Part shown: piece by piece, positions 44,752-53,145 of the stretch
Position numbering within the stretch: position 1 is the first letter of the stretch
Layout: every line of letters starts with the position of its first letter
Source: Hymenobacter sp. BT559
GTDB lineage: Bacteria; Bacteroidota; Bacteroidia; Cytophagales; Hymenobacteraceae
DNA: 64,000 nt
Assembly: GCF_016427535.1 (NCBI RefSeq)
Contig: NZ_JAELXV010000004.1
Location: forward strand, 124,001-188,000
Direction of reading: 5' to 3'
Program-made: the position numbers and the translations under genes
The notes under the pieces: model-generated
What the model was told of the DNA's origin: nothing
Databases searched by the model: none
What the model saw: only the letters and a program-made list of their open reading frames with translations

Positions 44752-46002
44752 TTGTTTTTGCGTTTCTTGTATTCATTGGGCTTGGCCCTGTATGCGCTGC
44801 TGCTGCGGCTAGTAGCACCTTTCAACCCCAAAGCGGCGGCTTGGGTAGCGGGCCGGCAGGGGCTGCTGCTGCGCATAGCGCAGGCCCTAGGGGCCGAAAC
44901 GGCGCCGCGCCTATGGGTGCACTGCGCTTCCCTAGGCGAGTTTGAACAGGGGCGGCCGCTCATCGAGGGGCTGCGGCGGCAGTACCCGAGCCACAAAATT
45001 GTGCTGACTTTTTTCTCGCCCTCGGGCTACGAGGTGCGCAAGAATTGGGCGGGGGCCGACTACGTCTTTTACCTGCCGCTCGACACGGCTGAGCACGCCC
45101 GCCAATTTGTGGCGGCGGTGAAGCCCGCGCTGGCCGTATTTGTGAAGTACGAGTTTTGGTACTACTACCTGCGTGAGCTGCGCGAGCAAAGCATTCCGGC
45201 AGTGGTAGTGGCGGCAATATTCCGGCCCAGCCAGATTTTCTTCAAGCCCTGGGGTGGCTTCTTCCGGCAGATTCTAAGCCAACTCAGCTTCATCTTCACC
45301 CAAAACGAAGAGTCGGCCGAATTGCTGCGCGGTATTGGCCTGAAGCGGGTGCGCGTGGCCGGCGATACGCGCTTTGACACCGTGGCGGCCACGGCCGCCG
45401 CGCCGCCTAGGTCGCTACCGCTCGTTGAAGCCTACGTGGCCGACGGCGCGCCCGTGCTGGTGGCCGGCAGCACCTGGCCCGAAGACCTGCCTGCCCTAGC
45501 GCCGCTGCTACGCAAACACGCCCGCACCATGCGCTTTATCGTGGCGCCACACGAGGTGTCGGAAACCCATTTGCAGGAGGTAGAAGCCGCCATGCCGGGC
45601 CTCACGGTGCGCTACTCACAGGCTACACCCGCTACCGTGGCCGAGGCACGGCTACTGCTCATCGACAACGTGGGACTACTGAGCCAGCTCTACCGCTTCG
45701 GGCGGTTTGCCTACGTGGGCGGCGCCTTCGGGGCGGGCCTGCACAACACGCTGGAGGCGGCAGCCTTTGGGTTGCCCGTCTTTTTTGGGCCGCGCTACGA
45801 GCGGTTTCAGGAGGCCGTGGCGCTAGTGAACCTAGGGTGCGCTTTTTCGGCTAGCTCGGCCAAAGAGCTGGAAGCGGCTTTTGACAAGCTCTATTATAAT
45901 GAAGCTGCCCGCCTCTCGGTGCAAGACGTAAGCCTCGACTACGTGCACCAGCACGCGGGCGCTACAGGGCGCATTTTGCGAGAATTAAGAGTTAAGGAAT
46001 AA
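44752..46002 (+). CDS. waaA: 3-deoxy-D-manno-octulosonic acid (Kdo) transferase
   Basis: Inner-membrane glycosyltransferase adding Kdo to lipid A precursor; 416 residues. The start must be TTG (44752 or 44758): the frame has no ATG near the family N-terminus (LRFLYSLGLALYALLLRLVA, the membrane anchor). The family motifs WVHCASLGEFEQGRPLIEGL, VAGDTRFDTV, AGSTWPEDLPAL and FAYVGGAFGAGLHNTLEAAA are all present. The noncanonical start behind a hairpin suggests low or controlled translation. Confidence 0.92.
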   Translation: MFLRFLYSLGLALYALLLRLVAPFNPKAAAWVAGRQGLLLRIAQALGAETAPRLWVHCASLGEFEQGRPLIEGLRRQYPSHKIVLTFFSPSGYEVRKNWAGADYVFYLPLDTAEHARQFVAAVKPALAVFVKYEFWYYYLRELREQSIPAVVVAAIFRPSQIFFKPWGGFFRQILSQLSFIFTQNEESAELLRGIGLKRVRVAGDTRFDTVAATAAAPPRSLPLVEAYVADGAPVLVAGSTWPEDLPALAPLLRKHARTMRFIVAPHEVSETHLQEVEAAMPGLTVRYSQATPATVAEARLLLIDNVGLLSQLYRFGRFAYVGGAFGAGLHNTLEAAAFGLPVFFGPRYERFQEAVALVNLGCAFSASSAKELEAAFDKLYYNEAARLSVQDVSLDYVHQHAGATGRILRELRVKE

Positions 46003-46080
46003 GAACTAGACGGGCGGTGCGCTTACGAACGCGTCTTTGCATTGCGTTTACCAAGTGTCATCTTCAAGGCCTAACCCAAT

Positions 46081-47007
46081 ATGACCGGAATCATCATTAA
46101 ATCTACCGGCTCGTGGTACGTGGTGCGCGGCCACGAAACGGGTGAGCTTTACCGCTGCCGTTTGCGGGGCAAGTTCAAAAATAAAGGCCTGAAAGTGAGC
46201 AACCCGCTGGCCGTGGGCGACGGGGTAGAGTTTGACTTGCCCGAGCAGTCGGAGGGCGCGGGCGTGATTCATACTATCGCGCCGCGGCGCAACTACATCA
46301 TCCGGCGCTCGGTGCACAAGAGCGAGCACGCCCACATCGTGGCCGCCAACCTCGACCAGGCGCTGCTGGTGGTCACGCTGGTGTCGCCGGCTACCTCGTT
46401 TGGGTTTATCGACCGCTTTTTGGTCACGGCCGAGGCGTATCATATTCCGGCCCTGCTGATTTTTAATAAGTCGGATTTATATGATGAGGACACGCTGGAG
46501 TATCAGCAGCAAATAGCCGGCATGTACGCCAGCGTGGGTTACCCCAGCGTGCTGTGCGCCGCCGAATCGGGCGAGAACGTGGCGGCCGTAGCGGCCCTGC
46601 TGCCCGGTAAAACCTCGCTGCTTTCGGGCCACTCGGGCGTGGGCAAGAGCACGCTCATCAATGCCCTGGTGCCCGACCTTGACCTGAAAACGGCCGAAAT
46701 CAGCGAGTTTTCTGACAAAGGCAAACACACCACTACTTTCGCTGAGATGCTGGAAGTAGAGCCTGGCACTTATATCATCGACACGCCCGGCATCAAGGAG
46801 CTGGGCCTTGTGGACGTGCCCGCCGCCGAGCTGGCGGGCTACTTCCCCGAGATGCGGGCGCTGCTGGGCCAGTGCCGCTACCACAACTGCCGCCACGTGC
46901 ACGAGCCTGGCTGCGCCGTCATCGAGGCCGTAGACCAAGGGCGCCTGGCCGTGCCGCGCTACGAGAGCTACCTCAGCATGCTGGCCGACGAGGACAATCG
47001 GCATTAG
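46081..47007 (+). CDS. rsgA: Ribosome small-subunit GTPase RsgA
   Basis: Late 30S assembly GTPase with circularly permuted motifs; 308 residues. An N-terminal OB fold precedes NKSDLY (G4), then GHSGVGKST (G1, residues 183-191), DTPGIKELG (G3) and the zinc-binding C-terminus GQCRYHNCRHVHEPGCAV. It lies 78 bases after waaA. Confidence 0.96.
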   Translation: MTGIIIKSTGSWYVVRGHETGELYRCRLRGKFKNKGLKVSNPLAVGDGVEFDLPEQSEGAGVIHTIAPRRNYIIRRSVHKSEHAHIVAANLDQALLVVTLVSPATSFGFIDRFLVTAEAYHIPALLIFNKSDLYDEDTLEYQQQIAGMYASVGYPSVLCAAESGENVAAVAALLPGKTSLLSGHSGVGKSTLINALVPDLDLKTAEISEFSDKGKHTTTFAEMLEVEPGTYIIDTPGIKELGLVDVPAAELAGYFPEMRALLGQCRYHNCRHVHEPGCAVIEAVDQGRLAVPRYESYLSMLADEDNRH

Positions 47008-47021
47008 GAGTTAAGATTGTC

Positions 47022-47096
47022 CTTGCGAGCGCCGCGCAGCAATCGCATCTGTTCAGACGCGCCGTTCTGGTGCGGTTGCTGCGCGGCGCTCGCAAG
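47022..47096. repeat. Inverted intergenic repeat, TTGCGAGCGCCGCGCAGCAA family
   Basis: CTTGCGAGCGCCGCGCAGCA (47022-47047 in full) and a 26-base complement (47071-47096) differ at one G-U compatible position, with a 23-base spacer. The core resembles a GC-rich repeat family found between genes in many bacteria. It is distinct in sequence from the GTCATGCTGAGC family. Confidence 0.85.
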
Positions 47097-47142
47097 AACA
47101 CTTTTTAGCTTAGTTTTTCTTACCTACTAACTTCCCACCGCT

Positions 47143-48654
47143 ATGCTGGTCAGCGTCCTACCCGTACCCTTCGGCGATGCCGGCCGCCAGCGGCAGTTCG
47201 AGGCCGTGCGAGCCACGCTAGCGGCTGAGGCCGACGCGCCGGCTACCGTGCTGCTGGGCAACCTAGGGGCCTTTTCGCCCATCCAGGCAGATATTCTTGT
47301 GGTGCGGCCCACAAGCTTGTCACTTGGGGTGCTGACGCCCCAGGCTGGGCAGCTCACGATACCGGCGCTGACCTATGGGAGCTGGCAGCTCGACGGGCAG
47401 CCTCTGCTAGATTTTACGGACGCCGACAACCCATTTGTGCAGTACCAGCAGCAGCTGCCAGTGGCACTGGCTTGGCTGAGCGAGCACCTAGGCTTGCCTG
47501 AGGAGGAGCTGCCGCCCTGCACGGGCTTTGCGCTGTTTGAGGCGCCGCTCACTTTCGGGCCGGGGGTAGAGGCGCAGCTGCACCAGCACGCGGCAGCTAC
47601 TGATTTTCAGCTGGTGGGCGGAGCCGGGCAGTTTCTCACGCGCTTGCGCCAGCTACCAGCGGCCGCGGCTGCGCTAAACGAAGACGAGCTGCTGGACTGG
47701 GGCGAATACCTGGCCCGCGAGCCTTATGTTGACCATGAGCAAGACATACCCGTCAGCCCTTTCGACGACCTGCCTGCCTTGCTAACGCAAAAGCTGCGGC
47801 AGCTTTGGCACTGGCTTGGGGCTGCCGACATTCCCGCCGACCCGCCCTACGGGGGCGCCCCGCTCCTCCCCGACCCCGCCCTGCGCGACGAGCAAGAACA
47901 AGCGCGCCTGCACCAACTGCGCCAAGAGCTGCTGGCCGAGCTGCGGCAGCAGCGCGAAGAAGCTGCCGCCCGCGAGGCTACCCGCACCCAAGAGCTAGCC
48001 CAGCTGCGGCAGCAGCTAGCCCAGGCCGGGCAGCCCGCCGCCGAGCACCAAGCCGAGCTCGCCGCCAAAGCAGCTCTGGAAGAATCGTTGCGCACTGCCC
48101 GAGTCGAACTCGCTGCTCGCAACCAGGAGCTTGATGCCCGCCTCCGGCAGCTAGAGCAACTTAGCCAGCAGCTACGCACTGCGCCGGCAGCCGTGCCCGC
48201 TCGGCCTGCTAGCACGCCCGTGGCGACACCTAGGCAGGCTGCGGGCCGCGTAGCCCCTCCCAAAGTAGTTTACCGGCGCATGCAGCAGGCCGAGCGCTGG
48301 GGCCTGATAGCCCTGGCAGTAGGCATTCTAAGTGCGGGCGGAGTTGGCTTGTCCCGCTGGCTGCACCCACCTCAAGGCAAGCCTCTCACCAAGGCCCCCC
48401 ACCGGACGGCGCCCGTCTACCAACCGGAGGAAGACGCAGTACCATCTCCCGTCATTATTTATGACAGCGTGGCGCACACGAGCCTGACAATGGCCGACAC
48501 TACCCTAGTGCGCGAAGCTGCGGCATCCGATGCCAACCACGAAGCAGCCCGCCGAGCCGAGTCGGCGCCCGAGCGCTTAGATAGCGCGGCCTCGGCCCCC
48601 GAGCCACCTAGGCCCGCCCTTCCCGACTCGGCTGCCGCTAGCCCTGCGCCCTAG
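47143..48654 (+). CDS. NERD-like domain, coiled-coil, single-pass membrane protein
   Basis: A 503-residue protein. The first 120 residues resemble a nuclease-related (NERD) domain: LGNLGAFSPIQADILVVRPT with the Asp retained, later NPFVQYQQQLPVALAWL. The usual IEvK catalytic strand reads LGVLTPQAGQL, so the nuclease Glu and Lys are missing. A long Gln/Ala/Leu/Arg-rich coiled coil (about 250-350) follows, then one helix (WGLIALAVGILSAGGVGL) and a Pro/Ser/Ala-rich extracytoplasmic end. Function is unknown; a scaffold or sensor is plausible. Confidence 0.6.
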   Translation: MLVSVLPVPFGDAGRQRQFEAVRATLAAEADAPATVLLGNLGAFSPIQADILVVRPTSLSLGVLTPQAGQLTIPALTYGSWQLDGQPLLDFTDADNPFVQYQQQLPVALAWLSEHLGLPEEELPPCTGFALFEAPLTFGPGVEAQLHQHAAATDFQLVGGAGQFLTRLRQLPAAAAALNEDELLDWGEYLAREPYVDHEQDIPVSPFDDLPALLTQKLRQLWHWLGAADIPADPPYGGAPLLPDPALRDEQEQARLHQLRQELLAELRQQREEAAAREATRTQELAQLRQQLAQAGQPAAEHQAELAAKAALEESLRTARVELAARNQELDARLRQLEQLSQQLRTAPAAVPARPASTPVATPRQAAGRVAPPKVVYRRMQQAERWGLIALAVGILSAGGVGLSRWLHPPQGKPLTKAPHRTAPVYQPEEDAVPSPVIIYDSVAHTSLTMADTTLVREAAASDANHEAARRAESAPERLDSAASAPEPPRPALPDSAAASPAP

Positions 48655-48696
48655 TTTCCGCGTACACTCAGCCATTTCAAGTATTCTTTACTTTTC

Positions 48697-49581
48697 ATGG
48701 CTGATAAAATTGCCTTCCTAGGCCTGGGCAGCATGGGCGCCGCTATGGCCGCCAACCTGCTCAAGGCCGGCTTCCCGCTCACCGTCTACAACCGCACTGC
48801 CGCCAAAGCCGAGCCCCTGCGCCAGCAAGGAGCCGCCGTGGCCACCACTCCCGCCGAGGCCGTACGCGACGCCGACATCGTGTTCACGATGCTGACCGAC
48901 GACAAAGCTCTCGAAGAAATAACGACCGGCCCCGACGGCTTTATTAACGAGCTGAAACCCGGTGCCATCCACGCCTCGTGCAGCACGGTGGCCCCCGACA
49001 CCAACCGACGCTTGGCCGAAGCGCACCGCGCCCACGGCTCCTTCCTAGTAGCCTCGCCAGTGTTTGGCAAGCCCGATGTGGCGGCTGCCGGCAAGCTCTG
49101 GGTTGGCTCGTCGGGCCCCGCCGAGGCCCGCGAGCGGCTGAAGGCGGCGCAAGCCGCCATTGGCCAAGGCACCCACGATTTTGGCGACGACCCTGGCGCA
49201 GCCAGCGTGGCCAAGCTCTGCGGTAATTTCCTCCTAGGTACCGTGATAGAGGGCATGGCCGAGGCGCTGACGCTAGCCGAAAAATGCGGGCTAGACCGCA
49301 TAGGCTTCTACGAGATGCTTACCAGCACCCTCTTCAACAATCCTATTTACAAGAGCTACGGCAAGCTCATTGCCGAGCAGCACTACCAGCCGGTGGGCGC
49401 GCCGCCGGCCATCATCCGCAAGGATATGAACTTGGTGGTGCAGGAGGCTTACAAAAACGAAGTGCCCATGCCCTTCGCCAACCTCATCCGCGACCGCCTT
49501 ACCGCTACCGTGGCCCTAGGTGAGCCCGATGTAGATTGGGCCAGCTTTGCCAAGCGCGTGTCAGAAGACGCGGGGTTATAG
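48697..49581 (+). CDS. NAD(P)-dependent beta-hydroxyacid dehydrogenase
   Basis: A 294-residue member of the 3-hydroxyisobutyrate / glyoxylate-succinic semialdehyde reductase family. The cofactor motif is FLGLGSMGAAMAANLLKAG; the substrate motif is FLVASPVFGKPDVAAAGKL; the catalytic Lys lies in SVAKLCGNFLLG. Specificity could be glyoxylate, succinate semialdehyde or hydroxyisobutyrate. Confidence 0.9.
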   Translation: MADKIAFLGLGSMGAAMAANLLKAGFPLTVYNRTAAKAEPLRQQGAAVATTPAEAVRDADIVFTMLTDDKALEEITTGPDGFINELKPGAIHASCSTVAPDTNRRLAEAHRAHGSFLVASPVFGKPDVAAAGKLWVGSSGPAEARERLKAAQAAIGQGTHDFGDDPGAASVAKLCGNFLLGTVIEGMAEALTLAEKCGLDRIGFYEMLTSTLFNNPIYKSYGKLIAEQHYQPVGAPPAIIRKDMNLVVQEAYKNEVPMPFANLIRDRLTATVALGEPDVDWASFAKRVSEDAGL

Positions 49582-49596
49582 TGTATTGGGTACTTA

Positions 49597-49665
49597 GTGT
49601 AATAGGTAAGGGGCATAATGCCGTTCAGCTTATGCGAACGGCATTATGCCCCTTACCTATTACAC
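49597..49665. terminator. 30-bp perfect-stem hairpin between convergent genes
   Basis: GTGTAATAGGTAAGGGGCAT (49597-49626 in full) pairs exactly with 49636-49665 around loop AGCTTATGC, followed by TTATTTTTT. The stem is much longer than a normal terminator needs. Confidence 0.9.
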
Positions 49666-49672
49666 TGGGTGC

Positions 49673-50314
49673 TTATTTTTTCGCCGTCGGCAGCACTACG
49701 CCGTCGATGACGTGGGTAACGCCATTTTTGGAAATAACGTCGGCAATCTGCACCGTGGCCGGCGCGTCCTTACCATTGCTAACCATTACTTTACCGTCCT
49801 TCACGGTGAAGTGCAGCTTCTCACCGTTTACGGTAGTTATCTCCTGGCCATCGCGGATATCGGCGGCCAGAATGCGGCCCGGAATGACATGGTACGTGAG
49901 CACACCCTTAAGCTTAGCCTTGCTGGCCTCGTCGGTGAGGGCGGCTAGGGCAGCTTTGGGCAATTTGTCGAAGGCCGCATTGGTGGGCGCAAATACAGTG
50001 AAGGGGCCAGTGCCTTTCAGCGTTTCAACTAAGCCCGCGTCTTTCACCAGCGTTACCAGCGTACTCACGCTTTTGGCCTGGCTGGCGTTGTCCACGATGT
50101 CTTTGTCGGCCGTCATGGCCACGCCGTCTACCATCACCCCGCCGGGCTTGGCCATGCGCAGCGAGTCAGTGGGCATAGCAGCCGAGTCGGCCGTGGCCTT
50201 AGCAGCGGCAGCCTCTTCGGCAGTGGGGGTTTCTTTTTGGTCGGTACCGCCGCATGAGGTCAGCAGCAGGGCAGCCAAGGCCGTGGCGGGCAACTGGCGG
50301 AAAAGATTGGTCAT
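49673..50314 (-). CDS. Fasciclin (FAS1) domain lipoprotein
   Basis: A 213-residue lipoprotein: MTNLFRQLPATALAALLLTSC with lipid Cys21 (ATG at 50314), an Ala/Glu linker, then one FAS1 domain. The domain shows LVTLVKDAGLVETLKGTGPFTVFAPTNAAF (H1 motif TVFAPTNAAF) and ends NGVTHVIDGVVLP (H2). FAS1 domains mediate adhesion. The stop codon lies at the edge of the long hairpin. Confidence 0.93.
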   Translation of the reverse strand: MTNLFRQLPATALAALLLTSCGGTDQKETPTAEEAAAAKATADSAAMPTDSLRMAKPGGVMVDGVAMTADKDIVDNASQAKSVSTLVTLVKDAGLVETLKGTGPFTVFAPTNAAFDKLPKAALAALTDEASKAKLKGVLTYHVIPGRILAADIRDGQEITTVNGEKLHFTVKDGKVMVSNGKDAPATVQIADVISKNGVTHVIDGVVLPTAKK

Positions 50315-50427
50315 AAAAATGAAAAGGTAAATTTTTGCCACTAAGCAAAACCCGTGGCCTATTGTTTGGCTTACGTAGCAGTAGCCGCCCTAGGTTATCC
50401 TAAACCCTGCGGCCAGGCTGCCGTTTT

Positions 50428-50435
50428 TACTTTTG
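50428..50435 (+). promoter_or_regulatory. TACTTTTG -7 box for the cyclophilin gene
   Basis: TACTTTTG matches TAnnTTTG and lies 43 bases upstream of the ATG at 50479. No TTG at the -33 position is evident. Confidence 0.45.
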
Positions 50436-50478
50436 CCGAGCCAGCGCGTAGCTGGCTTTTTCAACACCCTCCACCCGC

Positions 50479-50946
50479 ATGAAGACTGCCGAAATCCACA
50501 CGCCTAAAGGCGTCATGAAAGTTGAGTTCTACGAGCAAGACGCTCCCAATACCGTTAAGAACTTTATCGACCTAGCCGAGAAGGGCTTCTACGACGGTAC
50601 CAAGTTTCACCGCGTCATCCCGAATTTTATGATTCAGGGCGGCGACCCCAACACCAAGCCCGGCGCCAAGGGCATGCCCGGCACCGGGGGCCCCGGCTAC
50701 AAAATCAAGTGTGAAACCAGCGGCAACAACCAGTACCACGACCGTGGCGTGCTCAGCATGGCCCACGCTGGCAAAGACACTGGTGGCTCGCAGTTCTTCA
50801 TTGTACACAATCGCCAAAACACCGCCCACCTCGACCGGGTGCATACGGTATTTGGCAAGGTAGTAGAAGGCGAAGATGTAATTGACCAGATTCGCGGCAA
50901 CGACGAAATCACCAAAATTGTGGTGAAAGACGACGCTGCTGCGTAG
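50479..50946 (+). CDS. Peptidyl-prolyl cis-trans isomerase, cyclophilin type
   Basis: A 155-residue cytoplasmic cyclophilin (no signal). The catalytic core [17 protein letters not shown] and [18 protein letters not shown] segments are intact, with [15 protein letters not shown] near the end. It assists folding at prolyl bonds. Confidence 0.95.
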   Translation: MKTAEIHTPKGVMKVEFYEQDAPNTVKNFIDLAEKGFYDGTKFHRVIPNFMIQGGDPNTKPGAKGMPGTGGPGYKIKCETSGNNQYHDRGVLSMAHAGKDTGGSQFFIVHNRQNTAHLDRVHTVFGKVVEGEDVIDQIRGNDEITKIVVKDDAAA

Positions 50947-50967
50947 TGTTCTTCTGCCTTATTGCAC

Positions 50968-51001
50968 AAAATGCCCGGATTAGCGTCCGGGCATTTTTTT
51001 G
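50968..51001 (+). terminator. Terminator after the cyclophilin gene
   Basis: AAAATGCCCGGA, loop TTAGCG, TCCGGGCATTTT then T-run. Confidence 0.92.
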
Positions 51002-51148
51002 TTTTGGCTTGGTTGTTTAGGCAGCAGCCCCGTATAAGCTAGTATCCTACTACTAGCAAGAAAACCATATTTAATTGAACTTGCCGTTAACTGGGCACAA
51101 GTTTAATCAGGCTCGCAGCAGCCGGTTTTCTTATCCAATTCCAGACCC

Positions 51149-51415
51149 ATGAAAAGACCTAACCAACTCCTTGCCTTTGCGCTGGCCGCCAGCCTTTCTC
51201 TAGGAAGCTGCTCCTTAATTCGCTCCGATGCAAATTCCAGAAATCCGGTTATTGCCGAGCAAGCACAGCGTGTCAATGACTTGGAGCGCCAGGTCAGTGA
51301 CCAGAGCCGCCTGGTTGATAGCGAAAGAGCGAAGGAGAAAGCGTTAAAATACCAGCTCAAAAGCGCCAAGCAGGAGCTGAAAGCTCGCAAACAACAAGCG
51401 AAAAGCGGTTACTAA
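51149..51415 (+). CDS. Small coiled-coil lipoprotein
   Basis: An 88-residue lipoprotein: MKRPNQLLAFALAASLSLGSC with lipid Cys21, then a single heptad-patterned helix (QRVNDLERQVSDQSRLVDSE... to the Lys-rich end). The size and layout resemble Lpp-like structural lipoproteins, and the Lys-rich end could reach peptidoglycan, but there is no sequence match that I recognise. Its base composition is a little lower in GC than its neighbours. A terminator follows. Confidence 0.75.
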   Translation: MKRPNQLLAFALAASLSLGSCSLIRSDANSRNPVIAEQAQRVNDLERQVSDQSRLVDSERAKEKALKYQLKSAKQELKARKQQAKSGY

Positions 51416-51435
51416 CGCTTAGCTGCTTACCTAGT

Positions 51436-51476
51436 AAAAAGCCCCGCGCACCTTTCGGTACGCGGGGCTTTTTTTA
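51436..51476 (+). terminator. Terminator after the small lipoprotein
   Basis: AAAAAGCCCCGCG and CGCGGGGCTTTTT around a 12-base loop, between convergent genes. Confidence 0.92.
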
Positions 51477-51504
51477 GTGCATCTATACGCGCGCAGGATG
51501 CTGC

Positions 51505-53025
51505 CTAGCGGCGGCGGCGGGGCTTCTCTTCTTCCTCATCATCGTCGTCATCGCCGAAGCTTGGCATGGTGAACATCGACGAGAGCAGGTCTTTGAACTG
51601 CGCGCCAGCCGTGAGACGATTGCGCGAGATGAGCGAGTGCTCGGCCAGGCCGTGCAGCAAGAACTCCATGAGGAAGTACGTGGTATCAGCGTCCTCTTTG
51701 GGGTGCAGCTCAGTCACAATGGCGCGCAAGCCAGGCACTTTGTCGAGGGCCGCGTGGTAATCATTCACGTGGGCATCGTGCAGGATGTCAAGCGTATTGC
51801 CATTGCCAAACCACTCCTGCACCGCTTTGTATGGCGAAGGGCGGTTCTTGAGCTTCTTGGCCTTGTCGGGGTCGGGGAAATATTGCAGAAACAGCGTGCG
51901 GATGGCTTTGCCCATCAGCTTCTCGGCTACGATGCCCGCGCCTTCCTGCTCGCCTTCGTACACCAGCTCCACCTTACCCGTAATAGCAGGCACGGCCGAG
52001 ATGAAGTCGGCTACCCGCACGTAGGTGCGTTTCTCGCCATTGATGAGCGCGCGGCGCTCGGCGCCGGCTATCACCTGCTCGTAGGCCGAGATGGTGAGGC
52101 GGGCCGACACGCCCGACTTGGCGTCCACAAACTCGGAGCCGCGGGCCTCTACGGCCACTTGCTCCACGAGGTCGTGCACGATTTCATTGCTGATTACCAA
52201 ACCTTTCTGCTCCTCTTTAATGCGGGCTTCCTGCTTGGTAATGCGCTTGCCGATTTCTATCGACTTGGGGTAGTGCGTGATAATCTGAGCGTCGATACGG
52301 TCCTTGAGGGGCGTCACGATGCTGCCGCGGTTGGTGTAGTCCTCGGGGTTGGCCGTAAACACGAACTGAATATCCAAGGGCAGCCGCACTTTGAAGCCAC
52401 GAATCTGGATGTCGCCTTCCTGTAAGATGTTGAACAGCGACACCTGAATGCGGGCCTGCAAGTCGGGCAATTCGTTGATAACGAAGATGCCTCGGTGCGC
52501 CCGAGGTATCAGGCCAAAATGAATCACGCGCTCATCGCTATATGGCAGCTTGAGCGTGGCCGCTTTAATAGGGTCAGCGTCGCCAATAAGGTCAGCTACG
52601 CTCACGTCGGGCGTGGCCAGCTTCTCGGTGTAGCGGTCGAGGCGGTGCCACCAAGCTATCGGTGTGTCGTCGCCTTTTTCGGCAATGAGGTTGCGGGCAA
52701 ATACCGACAACGGCTGCAGCGGGTCATCGTTCAGTTCCGAGCCTTCGACTACTGGCACGTACTCATCGAGCAGGTTGATAAGCAGGCGCGCAATGCGGGT
52801 TTTGGCCTGCCCGCGCAGACCTAAGAGATTGATGTGGTGCCCGGCCAGAATGGCGCGCTGCAATTCGGGAATAACGGTTTCTTCGTAGCCGTAGATGCCC
52901 GGAAAAACGTCTTCTTTGTTACGGAGTTTTTGGATGAGGTTGTCCCGCAATTCCTCTTTCACGGAGCGGGGCTTGTAGCCACTGGCGCGCAGTTGGCCCA
53001 GGGTGCGAATAGCGTCGTGTGTCAT
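51505..53025 (-). CDS. MoxR-like / ChlI-type AAA+ ATPase
   Basis: A 506-residue AAA+ protein related to the magnesium-chelatase I subunit. Walker A is GLRGQAKTRI (near residue 68), Walker B lies in GIFVINELPDL, and TANPEDYTNRGSIVTPLKDR holds the sensor 1 and arginine-finger region. The C-terminal half (residues about 300-480) is helical, ending in an Asp/Glu run then PRRRR. ATPases of this type work with VWA proteins to insert metal or remodel targets. A VWA protein is encoded 1.3 kb upstream, with a Ppx-like lipoprotein in between. Confidence 0.88.
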   Translation of the reverse strand: MTHDAIRTLGQLRASGYKPRSVKEELRDNLIQKLRNKEDVFPGIYGYEETVIPELQRAILAGHHINLLGLRGQAKTRIARLLINLLDEYVPVVEGSELNDDPLQPLSVFARNLIAEKGDDTPIAWWHRLDRYTEKLATPDVSVADLIGDADPIKAATLKLPYSDERVIHFGLIPRAHRGIFVINELPDLQARIQVSLFNILQEGDIQIRGFKVRLPLDIQFVFTANPEDYTNRGSIVTPLKDRIDAQIITHYPKSIEIGKRITKQEARIKEEQKGLVISNEIVHDLVEQVAVEARGSEFVDAKSGVSARLTISAYEQVIAGAERRALINGEKRTYVRVADFISAVPAITGKVELVYEGEQEGAGIVAEKLMGKAIRTLFLQYFPDPDKAKKLKNRPSPYKAVQEWFGNGNTLDILHDAHVNDYHAALDKVPGLRAIVTELHPKEDADTTYFLMEFLLHGLAEHSLISRNRLTAGAQFKDLLSSMFTMPSFGDDDDDEEEEKPRRRR

Positions 53026-53145
53026 TACCCCTTAAACCCACTAAGGGGGCCTGAGGTTCAGCTAGCCGCGGTGGAGTTTTAAGGCACCTAGGTGCCTCTT
53101 GCGCCGCTGCCCAGCACCACGCCCCAATTGCTACTGCCCGCGCCC

